Part shown: positions 48,374 through 58,214 of the stretch, one piece after another
Numbering within the stretch: the stretch's first letter is position 1
Layout of the letters: each line of letters opens with the position of its first letter
DNA from: Acetobacter estunensis
GTDB lineage: Bacteria; Pseudomonadota; Alphaproteobacteria; Acetobacterales; Acetobacteraceae
NCBI RefSeq assembly: GCF_019083805.1
Contig: NZ_JAHRDV010000005.1
Span: forward strand, 1 to 64,000
Direction of reading: 5' to 3'
Length of the DNA stretch: 64,000 nt
Translations under genes and position numbers: made by a program
Notes under the pieces: model-generated
Told to the model about the DNA's origin: nothing
Databases searched by the model: none
The model's input: the letters and a program-made list of their open reading frames with translations, nothing else

Positions 48374-50233
48374 ATGACCGCGTCCCCCGATCCGATGGAC
48401 CGGCTTCGCACCCTCGGTCGCGCCTTGCCGCCGCGACTGCGCCAGATCGCCCGTCTCGCGCGTGTGCGGACACGGCGGTGGCGCATACGGCTTCTGGCCC
48501 GCACACGACGCTCGCCCGCGCCCCCGGGCGAGGACGACGCGGACCGGCGGCTGATCTCACCCCTGATGCGGCGTATCCTGCTGGTGAACATGCTGCCGCT
48601 GGTGGTGTTCGGCCTCACGCTGCTGTTTCTCAGCCAGTTCCGCAACAGCCTCCTGATCGCCGAGGTCAGCGCCCTGCGCGAGCAGGCGCGCATCTATGCC
48701 GGGGCGCTCGGGCAGAGCGCCGTCACACTCAATCCCGCCGCACGTGGACTGCGCCGCGATCGCCTGCCCGGCGGCACGCATATGCTGGAACCCAATCTCG
48801 CGCGGCCGCTTCTGCTGCGGCTGACCGAACCCAGCCCCACGGCGGATGCCCGGATCTTTTCACCCGATGGCACCCTGATCGCCGACAGCCATCAGGAAAA
48901 ACTCGCCCATCGGCGCCCCGGCAGTCCGCCGCCATCACCGGACATGCAGGACGTGCCAGCCGACGGCACACCGACCTCGCATGACGGACTGTTCCGCCGC
49001 CTTGTGGACGCCCTTTTCGGCAATGACGAGGACATGCGGCTGGACGATCGCCCACCGCCGCCACTTCCCGGAGACCGCTCCCTGAAAGCGGGACCGCCGC
49101 GGGAAGATCCTGAAACACCGCCCTATATCCGGCGCACGACCAATCACAAGCTGGTCATTACCGTGGCGGAACCCATCGTGCATGACGGACAGACGGTCGG
49201 CATCATTCAGCTTACCCGCACGGGTGAGATGATCGACACATCGCTGTTCAAGATTCGCAGCTCCATCCTGTCGCTTTTCCTGCTGGCCATGGCCATCATG
49301 GTGCTGCTGTCGTGGTATCTCTCGCTGACGATTGCCCGCCCGCTCCTCCGGCTGGCCACCTCGGCGCATGTCATGCGTGAGAACTCGGGGCGGACCGGTA
49401 CCGTCCCGAGCGCCCTGCTGGGCCGCAGCGATGAGATCGGAGATGTGGCCCGTGCCCTTCAGGACAGCGCACAGGCTCTGTGGACACGGATGGACGCTAT
49501 CGAGCGCTTCGCCGCCGATGTCGCGCATGAGATCAAGAATCCGCTCTCCTCCATCCGCTCGGCCATCGAAACCATCCTGCGCATCGACGACCCAGACCGA
49601 CAGAGACGCCTGCTGACCATCATCGGGGAAGATGTGCGGCGGCTTGACCGGCTCATCACCGATATTTCCGATGCCAGCCGCCTCGATGCCGAACTGTCGC
49701 GTGTGCGGGCGCAGCCTGTGGCGGTAGTTCCGCTGCTCTCCCTGCTGGCGGAAATCCATCAGTCCACCCGCAAGCCCCATCAGCCAGACATCGACCTCGC
49801 CATTTCTGACGACACGCCCGAGGCGCCTTTGCTCGTGCTGGCGGTGGAAGACCGCCTGGTGCAGGTCATCCGCAACCTGATCGGCAACGCCATCTCGTTC
49901 TCCCCTCCCGATGGCCACATCTATCTGGAAGCCCACGCGGCAGGAGGAATGGTGGAAATATCCGTCTCAGACGAAGGCCCGGGCATTCCCGAGTCGAAGC
50001 TGGATTCGATTTTCGACCGCTTTTATTCCGAACGCCCCAAGGCGGAGAATTTCGGTCAACACTCGGGGCTGGGCCTGTCCATCAGTCGCCAGATCATTCA
50101 GGCCCTGCGCGGCACCATCCGCGCCGAAAATCGGACGGACAGAGAAGGGCGCGTCATCGGTGCCCGCTTCATCATCCGGCTGCCGCGCGCGACTGGCACG
50201 CCGCCGGCACGCCGCGAGGATGACACTGACTGA
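48374..50233 (+). CDS. chvG: Sensor histidine kinase ChvG
   Basis: A 619-residue membrane histidine kinase. A basic N-terminus precedes a first helix near residues 70-95, a periplasmic sensing domain of about 200 residues, a second helix near 290-315, a HAMP region, the HisKA motif FAADVAHEIKNPLSS with H385, and the ATP-binding N box (RNLIGNAISFS) and G boxes (DEGPGIPES, SGLGLSISRQI). ChvG/ExoS kinases phosphorylate ChvI and respond to low pH and envelope stress. The periplasmic part is unusually Pro-rich (GSPPPSPD, RPPPPLPGD). A strong terminator follows; the hprK and PTS genes often found after chvG are absent. Confidence 0.92.
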   Translation: MTASPDPMDRLRTLGRALPPRLRQIARLARVRTRRWRIRLLARTRRSPAPPGEDDADRRLISPLMRRILLVNMLPLVVFGLTLLFLSQFRNSLLIAEVSALREQARIYAGALGQSAVTLNPAARGLRRDRLPGGTHMLEPNLARPLLLRLTEPSPTADARIFSPDGTLIADSHQEKLAHRRPGSPPPSPDMQDVPADGTPTSHDGLFRRLVDALFGNDEDMRLDDRPPPPLPGDRSLKAGPPREDPETPPYIRRTTNHKLVITVAEPIVHDGQTVGIIQLTRTGEMIDTSLFKIRSSILSLFLLAMAIMVLLSWYLSLTIARPLLRLATSAHVMRENSGRTGTVPSALLGRSDEIGDVARALQDSAQALWTRMDAIERFAADVAHEIKNPLSSIRSAIETILRIDDPDRQRRLLTIIGEDVRRLDRLITDISDASRLDAELSRVRAQPVAVVPLLSLLAEIHQSTRKPHQPDIDLAISDDTPEAPLLVLAVEDRLVQVIRNLIGNAISFSPPDGHIYLEAHAAGGMVEISVSDEGPGIPESKLDSIFDRFYSERPKAENFGQHSGLGLSISRQIIQALRGTIRAENRTDREGRVIGARFIIRLPRATGTPPARREDDTD

Positions 50234-50260
50234 AAACGCGTCGTTTCCTTTTTGCCCAAT

Positions 50261-50297
50261 AAAAAAGCCCCCGGCCGTTTCCAGCCGGGGGCTTTTT
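50261..50297. terminator. Bidirectional terminator between chvG and infC
   Basis: Arms AAAAAAGCCCCCGGC and GCCGGGGGCTTTTT form a strong stem with T-runs on both strands between convergent genes. Confidence 0.92.
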
Positions 50298-50323
50298 GAA
50301 TATCCGTGTGAACGCCCAAGACG

Positions 50324-50860
50324 TCAGCGCGGAGCCAGCACCATCACCATCTGGCGGTTCTCCAGACGGGGCATCTGCTCGACTTTCGCCAGTTCATCGA
50401 CTTCCTGACGAATACGCTCAAGCACCTTCACGCCAAGTTCCTGATGCGCCATTTCACGACCACGGAAACGCAGCGTAACTTTCACCTTGTCCCCATCATC
50501 GAGGAAGCTCTTCATCGCGCGCATCTTAACCTGGTAGTCATTTTCGTCGATGTTCGGACGAACCTTGACTTCCTTGATCTCGATGACCTTCTGCTTCTTA
50601 CGAGCCTCGTTGCGCTTCTTCTGCTGCTCGTACTTGTACTTGCCGTAATCAAGAATCTTGCAGACAGGCGGCTCGGCGTTCGGGCTGATCTCAAGAAGGT
50701 CCAGCCCTACGCCATAAGCACGCGCCAGCGCGTCACGGGTGGGCAGGACACCGATCATCTCTCCGTCCTGATCGATCAGACGGACCTGCGGAATGCGGAT
50801 CTCTTCATTAACGCGGGGCCCCTCGCGACTTGGCGTCGAGGGAAACGGTGGTCTGGCTAT
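50324..50860 (-). CDS. infC: Translation initiation factor IF-3 with probable ATA start
   Basis: A full-length IF-3 of 178 residues from the proposed start. It binds the 30S subunit and checks the start codon. Visible are [15 protein letters not shown] near residue 18, [20 protein letters not shown] near 57, the Lys-rich linker [16 protein letters not shown] near 80 and [12 protein letters not shown] near 130. No ATG or GTG with a ribosome binding site fits; the in-frame GTG at 50896 has none. AGGAG lies exactly 6 bases before an ATA codon at 50860. Rare starts (AUU and related) are the rule in infC and allow autoregulation by IF-3, so ATA is the likely start. Confidence 0.93.
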   Translation of the reverse strand: MARPPFPSTPSREGPRVNEEIRIPQVRLIDQDGEMIGVLPTRDALARAYGVGLDLLEISPNAEPPVCKILDYGKYKYEQQKKRNEARKKQKVIEIKEVKVRPNIDENDYQVKMRAMKSFLDDGDKVKVTLRFRGREMAHQELGVKVLERIRQEVDELAKVEQMPRLENRQMVMVLAPR

Positions 50861-51042
50861 GGTCAGCTCCTGTCGAAATGGCAAAAGCGCCCCCACCGCA
50901 ATGCGGGGACGGCAGTCTTTGATCTATACCAGCTTATTATGTGCGGAAAGCTGCGGCTAATATCAAGCGCCACATTCATGCCATCCGCGCGAGCAGCCAT
51001 GCGAAAACCACTCGCCACCCGAAAGACGGTGCATGCCGTCCT

Positions 51043-52209
51043 TCACTGATCGTCGCCGTCACGGCTGTCATCGTCCGGACGCGCGCCGATCGTGACCGGC
51101 ACTATCACCGTCGCGGCCTTGCGGTGCACGGTCAGCGAAAGGGTGGAACCGGGCTTGCGGGCGGCCACGATGCGGATCAATGTGCGGGCGCTTTCCACAC
51201 GGTCGTTCCCCACCAGCGTGATGAAATCACCCCGGCGGAGCCCCGCTTTCTGTGCCGGGCCACCGGGATCGGTCTCCACAACCCGCGCGCCGTCCTGCCC
51301 CTCCTCATCCTCCAGCGTGACCCCCAGCCAGCCGCGCTCGATGTGACCACCCGTGCGCAGCATCTCGACCACCGGGATCACCAGTTCGGAGGGAATGGAA
51401 AATCCGATACCCACCGAGCCACCGGTGGGCGAGACAATGGCCGTGTTGATGGCAATCACCTCTCCCTTCATGTTAAAGGTCGGGCCGCCCGAATTGCCCG
51501 GATTGATGGGCGCGTCGAGCTGGAGAAAATCATCGAACGGACTGGCCCCAATGTCGCGCCCGCGCGCCGAGACAATACCGGCGGAGACCGACGACCCCAG
51601 TCCGAACGGATTGCCCGCCGCCATAATCCAGTCGCCCACCTGCACCTCCCGGCTGTCGCCCCAGCGCACATAGGGAAGCGGCGTGAGGCTCTCCACCTTG
51701 ATGACGGCGATGTCGGTCAGATCATCGCTGCCCAGCACACGGGCGGGCAGTTCATGCCCATTGGCCAGCGACACCGTGATGTTATTGGCGTCCCCCACCA
51801 CATGATTGTTGGTCACGATCACGCCCGCAGGATCAATGATGAAGCCTGACCCCGCGCCCAGCATTTCCTCACCATGACGTCGCAACCGCTCACGAAAGCG
51901 GCGTTCCAGTGGCGTGCCCTTCACATCCGGCAGCACATGCAGTCGCCGGTTGGTGGAGGGATTGATGTCGCGCGTCACGGCAATGTTGACCACAGCCGGC
52001 ACCACGCGGCGCACCAGCGGCGCGAACGTGACCGGCAGTCCGGCGACAAGCGGCAATCCATCGGTCACGGCCGGCGGCGTGGTGTCGGGAGGCGCCGACG
52101 CATCGGCGCGCGCCTCCCCCACCGGCAGGAGCGCACACGCCATCAGAGCGGAGACGGGAAAGACCTTCAGGCCACGGAGCAGCGCTCCCCGGACGGAATG
52201 GGTGGGCAT
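51043..52209 (-). CDS. DegP/HtrA-like periplasmic serine protease with one PDZ domain
   Basis: A 388-residue exported trypsin-like protease. The signal peptide (VSALMACALLPVGEARA, cleavage near residue 36) is followed by the catalytic triad H136 (VTNNHVV), D166 (DLTDIAV) and S240 (NPGNSGGP), then one PDZ domain near 290-375. With one PDZ it resembles DegS in layout, but a cleavable signal and no membrane anchor point to a soluble periplasmic protease for misfolded proteins. The C-terminus is acidic (RPDDDSRDGDD). It stands alone, after infC on the same strand. Confidence 0.9.
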   Translation of the reverse strand: MPTHSVRGALLRGLKVFPVSALMACALLPVGEARADASAPPDTTPPAVTDGLPLVAGLPVTFAPLVRRVVPAVVNIAVTRDINPSTNRRLHVLPDVKGTPLERRFRERLRRHGEEMLGAGSGFIIDPAGVIVTNNHVVGDANNITVSLANGHELPARVLGSDDLTDIAVIKVESLTPLPYVRWGDSREVQVGDWIMAAGNPFGLGSSVSAGIVSARGRDIGASPFDDFLQLDAPINPGNSGGPTFNMKGEVIAINTAIVSPTGGSVGIGFSIPSELVIPVVEMLRTGGHIERGWLGVTLEDEEGQDGARVVETDPGGPAQKAGLRRGDFITLVGNDRVESARTLIRIVAARKPGSTLSLTVHRKAATVIVPVTIGARPDDDSRDGDDQ

Positions 52210-52326
52210 CAGACAGACATTACCTTCATGACGGCGTGGAGTGTCCGATCAATCGGCCGGCATCGCAATGCCTTGTCCTCATGAACATGAACTTTTCATG
52301 CAACACTGTGGCCTTCGCACACTGCG

Positions 52327-54879
52327 TTAACGTCCGCGTAGCGGCGTAGGTGAGGCCGTGGAAGGATCTTCCGGCCAGTCGTGGCGGGGATAGCGCCCGC
52401 GCATGTCACGCCGCATGTCCAGCCAGCCATTCTTCCAGAAATTCGCCATATCCGCTGTCAGCGCCTGCGGACGGCCTGCAGGAGAAAGCAATGCCAGACG
52501 CAGGGGAACCCGACCACCCGCAAGACGTGGTGTATCAATCGTTCCATAAAAAACCTGAGCTTTTGCTGAGGCTATGGGAACCGGCTGGCTATAATCCACC
52601 TTCACACGACCGCCTTTGAGCATCAATTCCGTGGGCAGCTCCCGATCCAGCCAAACGAGATCGGCGTGCGCGAAGCGCGCCCGCAGCATTGCCAGCAGAT
52701 CCAGCCCTTTCAGCGCCGTCAGTGTCGTAATGCCCCCAAGCCAGGGAGCCAGCCATTCGCCCACATTTGAGACAAGAGCCTCATCCGAGCAATCGGGCCA
52801 GTCAGAACGCTCCAGCGTTCCGCGTGCGATCGCCACACGCGCCTGAAACTGCCGCGCGGCCTCCGTCCATTCCAACGCCGTGGCAAGCGATGTCGTCGCC
52901 TGCATCAGCAGCAAATCCGCAGCGTCCCCGGCCTTCACCGCCTCGGTCCGGTCGCGCAGCACCAGCGCCCCCACGCGCAGGCGCCGTCGCGCCATGATGG
53001 AGCCACTCACCGGATCAAGCGCCGTCTCCACCTGTTCGCTCGCTCGCGCCAGCAGCGCGTCCGGCAGATTGTTCGGGTCCAGAGGTGCTGCCAGACGGAT
53101 TTCCGCGCTCTTGCGCAGAAACAGCGAGGCCACAGCCAGAAGGCGGCAATCCGCCAGACGGTCCGCCTTGCCGATGCGTGCGCTACCACCGCCTGCCAGA
53201 CGATAGCTTCCCGGCTCTCCGCGCGCCTGCGCCACCCGATCGGGAAAGCCCGCAGCCACGAGGGCGGCCGCATCTCCCTTTGATTCGGTCTCGCGCGGCA
53301 GTCCCATCCGCCGCCGGAACTGGGTAGCGGCCTGCCGGATACGGGCAAGCGCACCCCAGTCAGCGTCGGGATGATCGCCCCCTGCAATCAGATCCAGACG
53401 CAGGGAAATATCAGCCGGAGGAATGGGAGGAGGCGCACCGGGCCGCCCACCCTGACGCGGCCGCAACGGGTCACGCTCTTCCAGCAACGCGGCAAGATCG
53501 GCGGCCAGTGCGGCCTCGGATGCGTCTTGGGCCGCCAGCATCATGGCGGCCAGACGCGGATGTGTGCCGAGAGGCGACATGGCCTGCGCAGCTTTTGTCG
53601 GGTGTCCCTCCTCATCCAGCGCCCCGAGAAGCGTGAGCAGTTCGCGGGCCGCCGCCACACCACCAGCGGGCGGGGCGTCCAGCAACCGCAGAGGTCCATC
53701 TCCGCCCATGACCTGCCGCCACAGGCTGGTAGCCAGCACAAAATCCGACAGGTCCGCATCCAGAATTTCGGGACGGTCATGCGGGCTCATGCCGCGCTCG
53801 GTGGCCTGCGTCCACAGGCGCACACCCAGCCCCGGCGCTTCTCGTCCGGCGCGCCCGGAGCGCTGCGTTGCCGCCGCGCGTGAGATGCGCATCGTCTCCA
53901 GCCGGGCCAGCCCCGCCCCCGGATCGAAACGTGGCGCGCGCCGGAAACCGCCATCGATGACAATCCTTACTCCCGGCACGGTCAGAGAGGTCTCGGCGAT
54001 GGACGTGGCGAGAATGACCCGACGTGCCCCATCCGGTTCCTGCGCAAGCACGCGGGCCTGTTCCGCAGGCGGCAACTCGCCGTAAAGCGGGCGCACGAGA
54101 ACAGGTGTCCTCTGAAGTTCGGTCATGGTACGGCGAATTTCACCCGTGCCGGGCAGGAAGACGAGAATATCGCCCTCACGCTCAGCCAGAATCTCACGCA
54201 CTGCCCGCGCAGCCTCGCGCGGCAGATCGCGCGCAGACGTCAGATCACGCTTTGCATGACGGATTTCGACAGGAAACTGCCGTCCCGCGCTTTCCACCGC
54301 AGGCGCGCGCATCAGTTCACATAGCCGCGCCGTGTCGGCTGTGGCGGACATGGCCAGCAGCCGCAGATCGAGACGCAATTCGGCCTGAAGATCCAGCGAG
54401 AAGGCCAACGCGAGATCGCCATCCAGAGACCGCTCGTGAATTTCATCGAAAATCACGCAGGCCACGTCCTCCAGCGTCGGGTCCGAGAGCAGGCGGCGCA
54501 GAAACAGCCCCTCCGTCACGACCTCGATCCGCGTGGCCGCTGAGACGGCGGACTCCAGCCGTGTGCGGAAGCCGACGGTGTACCCCACCTTTTCGCCCAG
54601 CAAGGATGCCATGCGCTGAGCGGCGGCGCGGGCGGCCAGCCTGCGTGGCTCCAGCATGATGATCCGCGCTGTCGGCGCGCGCCAGCCCCCGTCCAGCAAC
54701 ACCAGCGGCACAAGCGTCGTCTTGCCCGCTCCCGGAGGCGCCACAAGCACGGCGTTCGGCTCGTCCTCAAGCCGCGCGACCAGTTCGGGCAGACAGGCCC
54801 GCACAGGCAGATCCTCGCCGGGAGCCGACAAAAGGGAAGCCACACGAGCGGCCCGATCGGAGTGCGCACCATCAGTCAT
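52327..54879 (-). CDS. hrpB: ATP-dependent helicase HrpB (DEAH box)
   Basis: An 850-residue HrpB-type helicase. Motif I (APPGAGKTTLVPL) lies near residue 50, motif II DEIH (FDEIHERSLDGD) near 145, motif III SATADT near 180, and motif VI QRSGRAGR near 335. The long C-terminal part with DWPEDPSTASPTP at its end is characteristic of HrpB. The RNA or DNA substrate of the family is not well defined. The ATG at 54879 gives the family N-terminus but has only a weak ribosome binding site. It is divergent from dsbD, with about 130 bases between starts. Confidence 0.92.
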   Translation of the reverse strand: MTDGAHSDRAARVASLLSAPGEDLPVRACLPELVARLEDEPNAVLVAPPGAGKTTLVPLVLLDGGWRAPTARIIMLEPRRLAARAAAQRMASLLGEKVGYTVGFRTRLESAVSAATRIEVVTEGLFLRRLLSDPTLEDVACVIFDEIHERSLDGDLALAFSLDLQAELRLDLRLLAMSATADTARLCELMRAPAVESAGRQFPVEIRHAKRDLTSARDLPREAARAVREILAEREGDILVFLPGTGEIRRTMTELQRTPVLVRPLYGELPPAEQARVLAQEPDGARRVILATSIAETSLTVPGVRIVIDGGFRRAPRFDPGAGLARLETMRISRAAATQRSGRAGREAPGLGVRLWTQATERGMSPHDRPEILDADLSDFVLATSLWRQVMGGDGPLRLLDAPPAGGVAAARELLTLLGALDEEGHPTKAAQAMSPLGTHPRLAAMMLAAQDASEAALAADLAALLEERDPLRPRQGGRPGAPPPIPPADISLRLDLIAGGDHPDADWGALARIRQAATQFRRRMGLPRETESKGDAAALVAAGFPDRVAQARGEPGSYRLAGGGSARIGKADRLADCRLLAVASLFLRKSAEIRLAAPLDPNNLPDALLARASEQVETALDPVSGSIMARRRLRVGALVLRDRTEAVKAGDAADLLLMQATTSLATALEWTEAARQFQARVAIARGTLERSDWPDCSDEALVSNVGEWLAPWLGGITTLTALKGLDLLAMLRARFAHADLVWLDRELPTELMLKGGRVKVDYSQPVPIASAKAQVFYGTIDTPRLAGGRVPLRLALLSPAGRPQALTADMANFWKNGWLDMRRDMRGRYPRHDWPEDPSTASPTPLRGR

Positions 54880-55010
54880 GCTTCGCGTTATGAAGGCGGG
54901 GCCGTTCCCCTGCAATCGCGCAGCCTGTTCCTGTGCCGCTCCTCTCGCTAAAGTCGCGCCCTTCCCGCGCGCCTGACACGCTCCCCCACCGCGACCAAGG
55001 ATCACAGTCC

Positions 55011-57068
55011 GTGCGCCTGACCGCCCTCGCCTCCTTCCTGACGCTGGCCCTCTGCCTTGTTGCCGGCACCGTTGTCCATGCCGCCGAGAGCGCGCCGTTC
55101 GCGACCGAGCGCGACAGTGTGACGCTGGTCAGCGCGAGCGATGCCGTGCAGCCGGGACAGCCCACGCGGTTCGGGCTGCATTTCCATCTCGCACCCGGCT
55201 GGCACACATACTGGAAGAACCCCGGTGACGCGGGTGAGCCGGTGGCGCTGACCGTGACCCTTTCCGGCGGCGCGACGGGACAGGCTAGCGCCATCGAATG
55301 GCCAACCCCCCAGCGCCTGCCCGAAGGGCCGCTGATGTCCTATGGCTACACGAGCGAAGTGCTGCTGCCTGTCACACTCAGGCCAGAACCCGGTGACGAC
55401 ACGACGGTCCAAGTGAAGGCCCATGCCGAGTGGCTCGTCTGCGCCGCGGTCTGTGTGCCGGAGCAGGCGGATTTCACTCTCACGCTCCCAAAGGCTCCTC
55501 CCACGCCTTCGGCCGAAGCGCCTCTCTTCACTCAGGCTGCGGCACGTGTGCCGAAAGCGGCACCTTTCTCCGCCACCATCGCCCCGGACGGAGTACTCAC
55601 GCTCTCCGGTGCGGGCTTGTCCTCCCGCCACGTGACAGATGCATGGTTCATTCCCGACACGCCCGGCATCGTCGATCAGGTTGCCCCCCAACCACTGGCG
55701 CGCACAGGCTCTGGCCTGACACTGAAGCTCAAGCCTCTGGACGCCTTTCACGCAGGCACGCCACTGGACGGGCTGGTGGAACTGCACAGCCCGGATGCGG
55801 CTCCCGAAACACTGGCTATCCATGCCCATTCGGTCGCAATGCCCGCCGCACCCATTCAGCCTCCTCCCGCTATGCCGGATGGATGGCTCACACTAGCGGG
55901 ACTGGCTTTCCTTGGTGGCCTGATCCTCAATCTGATGCCGTGCGTGTTCCCGGTTCTGGCCATGAAAGCCGTGGGACTGGCGCGCGGACAGGAAACCGGT
56001 CATCGCGTGCGCGGCGCTATGGCCTACATGGTGGGCGTATTGCTGACCTTTGCCGCTCTCGGGGCAATCACGCTTGCCATCCGGCACGCCGGCATTGCCG
56101 CAGGCTGGGGGTTTCAGTTCCAGTCGCCGGTCTTCGTCACGGCCATCTGCTGGCTGCTCTTCATCGTGGCGCTGGGGCTTCTGGGCGTGTTCGAACTGCC
56201 CGTCATCGGTGCCGGGCAGACTGCGATTTCCCGCACACACGGAGTACTGGCCGATTTTTTCACCGGTCTTTTGGCTGTGCTCGTGGCAACCCCCTGCACC
56301 GCGCCCTTCATGGGAGCGGCCATCGCAGGCGCACTGGCAACGTCACCTCTTGCCGCGATGGGCATCTTCCTGAGCATGGGGCTGGGGCTGGCGGCCCCGT
56401 TCGTCCTGCTGGCCGTTCTACCGGGCGCTGGACGACTTCTCCCGCGTCCGGGAGCGTGGATGGACACTCTGCGCCAGTTCCTTGCCTTTCCTGTGCTGGG
56501 CACCTGCGTGTGGCTGATATGGGTTCTGGACCGTCAGGTGGGCAGCACCGGCGTGCTTCTGCTGGGCACCAGTCTGCTGATGGTGGGGTTTGGTGGCTGG
56601 CTCGCCATACTTGGCCGCAACCGAGCGCAGGGGAGCTACCTGCGTGTGGCTGCACTCATCGTCTGCCTTCTACCCCTGCCGCTTCTGGCTGTTCTGCCGC
56701 CCGCGGGCGTCGTCGCGCACACGCCCGACGCATCGGATGTCACCCCTTACTCCCCCGGACGACTGGCCGCACTCCGCAAGGAAAGGCGTCCCGTGTTCGT
56801 GGACATGACGGCAGCGTGGTGCATCACCTGTCTGGTCAACGAGCGTGTCACGCTGGACAGTGCCCGGGTGCGCTCAGCATTTGCACAGCAGGGTGTGACC
56901 TACATGAAGGGAGACTGGACCAACCGTGATGCCTCCATCGCCGCTTTCCTGCATGAGCATGGACGAGATGGCGTGCCACTCTACGTGTTCTATCCAAGAA
57001 GAGGCGAAGGCCGCGTCCTGCCGCAGATACTCACACCCGATCTGGTCATCTCGGCTTTGACGCACTGA
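55011..57068 (+). CDS. dsbD: Thiol:disulfide interchange protein DsbD (ScsB-like)
   Basis: A 685-residue membrane protein in three parts. A signal peptide (ASFLTLALCLVAGTVVHA) leads to a periplasmic alpha domain with a CxxxC pair (WLVCAAVCVPE near residue 145). About eight helices (roughly 290-580) carry the CcdA-type cysteines in LMPCVFPVLA and ATPCTAPFMG. A C-terminal thioredoxin domain has the AAWCITC motif near 610. It moves electrons from cytoplasmic thioredoxin to periplasmic acceptors. The alpha domain looks like the ScsB variety. The GTG at 55011, with AAGGA upstream and the signal peptide directly after, is the best start. Confidence 0.92.
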   Translation: MRLTALASFLTLALCLVAGTVVHAAESAPFATERDSVTLVSASDAVQPGQPTRFGLHFHLAPGWHTYWKNPGDAGEPVALTVTLSGGATGQASAIEWPTPQRLPEGPLMSYGYTSEVLLPVTLRPEPGDDTTVQVKAHAEWLVCAAVCVPEQADFTLTLPKAPPTPSAEAPLFTQAAARVPKAAPFSATIAPDGVLTLSGAGLSSRHVTDAWFIPDTPGIVDQVAPQPLARTGSGLTLKLKPLDAFHAGTPLDGLVELHSPDAAPETLAIHAHSVAMPAAPIQPPPAMPDGWLTLAGLAFLGGLILNLMPCVFPVLAMKAVGLARGQETGHRVRGAMAYMVGVLLTFAALGAITLAIRHAGIAAGWGFQFQSPVFVTAICWLLFIVALGLLGVFELPVIGAGQTAISRTHGVLADFFTGLLAVLVATPCTAPFMGAAIAGALATSPLAAMGIFLSMGLGLAAPFVLLAVLPGAGRLLPRPGAWMDTLRQFLAFPVLGTCVWLIWVLDRQVGSTGVLLLGTSLLMVGFGGWLAILGRNRAQGSYLRVAALIVCLLPLPLLAVLPPAGVVAHTPDASDVTPYSPGRLAALRKERRPVFVDMTAAWCITCLVNERVTLDSARVRSAFAQQGVTYMKGDWTNRDASIAAFLHEHGRDGVPLYVFYPRRGEGRVLPQILTPDLVISALTH

Positions 57069-57075
57069 CCGCAGT

Positions 57076-57101
57076 CCCCGATTTTCGGGGAGCTATTTTT
57101 T
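57076..57101 (+). terminator. Terminator after dsbD
   Basis: A short stem, CCCCGA with TCGGGG, is followed by AGCTATTTTTT. It overlaps the last codons of the convergent mntR gene. Confidence 0.65.
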
Positions 57102-57596
57102 CTGCGCCCCCTTCATGAACGCCTCCAGCCCTCCTTCGAGCGCCATGCGAAAGGCGCTCAGAGTCTCCTCGCTCACATGATGCTCCATGCCTTCTGCATC
57201 GATCTGGGCGCTCTCGCGACTGACACCCAACGCCAGCAGGAACCGCTCCACCACCTGATGTCGGATGCGGGCATCATCCGCTACCTTTTGCCCCGCCTCA
57301 CTTAGAAAAACTCCGCGATAGGGCTTCTGGTGCACCAGCCCTTCCGCCACCAAGCGGGCCAACATCTTGGCGACCGTCGGCTGCGACACACCCAGACGTT
57401 TTGCGATCTCGACCTGACGGGCCTCTCCACCCTCAAGAAGAAGATCGGAAATCAATTCAAGATAGTCTTCCACCAGAACGCTTCGGCGCGCTTCCCGCGC
57501 GGCCTCGAAGCCCCGGCTCTGTGTCTCCACATCCGGCATCCGCCGCGACGCGCCACGGCTTTCCTTTCTGGACACCTGTTTTCTCCCGGCGATCAT
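57093..57596 (-). CDS. mntR: Manganese-responsive regulator MntR (DtxR family)
   Basis: A DtxR-family repressor of about 167 residues. It aligns well by eye with E. coli Mnt[45 protein letters not shown] (helix-turn-helix), [20 protein letters not shown], and [17 protein letters not shown] with metal-binding Glu and His. It represses manganese uptake genes when Mn is sufficient; no transporter gene is near. The start is uncertain: the ATG at 57596 and one at 57539 both lack strong ribosome binding sites; the E. coli protein length lies between them. Confidence 0.9.
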   Translation of the reverse strand: MIAGRKQVSRKESRGASRRMPDVETQSRGFEAAREARRSVLVEDYLELISDLLLEGGEARQVEIAKRLGVSQPTVAKMLARLVAEGLVHQKPYRGVFLSEAGQKVADDARIRHQVVERFLLALGVSRESAQIDAEGMEHHVSEETLSAFRMALEGGLEAFMKGAQKK

Positions 57597-57644
57597 GCCC
57601 GTGGGACATAGATCATGCACCACAGGCAATCCAGTCGCATCGCC

Positions 57645-58097
57645 TCACCGGGGAAGGCTCGCTCCTTCAAGTTCCAGCAACCACACCTTGTCGTCCACGC
57701 CGCCGTCACCGGAATAGCCTCCCAGTCCGGCCGCCGCCACGACACGATGACAGGGGATGAGGATGGGAACGGGATTACGCCCTACGGCCTGCCCCACCGA
57801 ACGGGGAGAGCCCCCCACTTCGGCGGCGATCTGCGCGTATGTCCGGGTCTCGCCCACCGGAATGCGCAGCAGGGCGTCCCAGACCTTTTTCTGATAGGTC
57901 GTGCCGAACGGCGCGAGCGCGAACGGAAACTGTCCCTTTGGAGTGTCGAACCACGCATCCAGCCAGTCCCGCGCCTGACACAGCAGCGGCGTTTCCGTCT
58001 GATCGCGGCCCCAGCCCCAATCGAGCGAAATGATCGCACCGTCCTCTTCGGTGAGCGTCAAAGGCCCGAGTGGTGAATGAAGCGAAAGTTGCGGCAT
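57645..58097 (-). CDS. ogt: Methylated-DNA-protein-cysteine methyltransferase (Ogt)
   Basis: A 150-residue O6-alkylguanine-DNA alkyltransferase. The active-site motif PCHRVV carries C116, which takes up the alkyl group irreversibly. The [28 protein letters not shown] stretch (partially quoted) and the [10 protein letters not shown] segment that binds DNA are typical. There is no Ada regulatory domain, so Ogt is the right type. GAGGA lies 7 bases before the ATG. Its 5' end overlaps the long mnmE frame, one reason to start mnmE further downstream. Confidence 0.95.
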   Translation of the reverse strand: MPQLSLHSPLGPLTLTEEDGAIISLDWGWGRDQTETPLLCQARDWLDAWFDTPKGQFPFALAPFGTTYQKKVWDALLRIPVGETRTYAQIAAEVGGSPRSVGQAVGRNPVPILIPCHRVVAAAGLGGYSGDGGVDDKVWLLELEGASLPR

Positions 58098-58214
58098 GAC
58101 GGAGTCCTCATTACGCGCGAACAGCCTGCTGACGTGCTACACGCTGTTCCAGCTTGCCTGAACCGTCCGCACTCTGCGGATGACAGCCCCGCCACTAACC
58201 GGAAACGCAAGACC

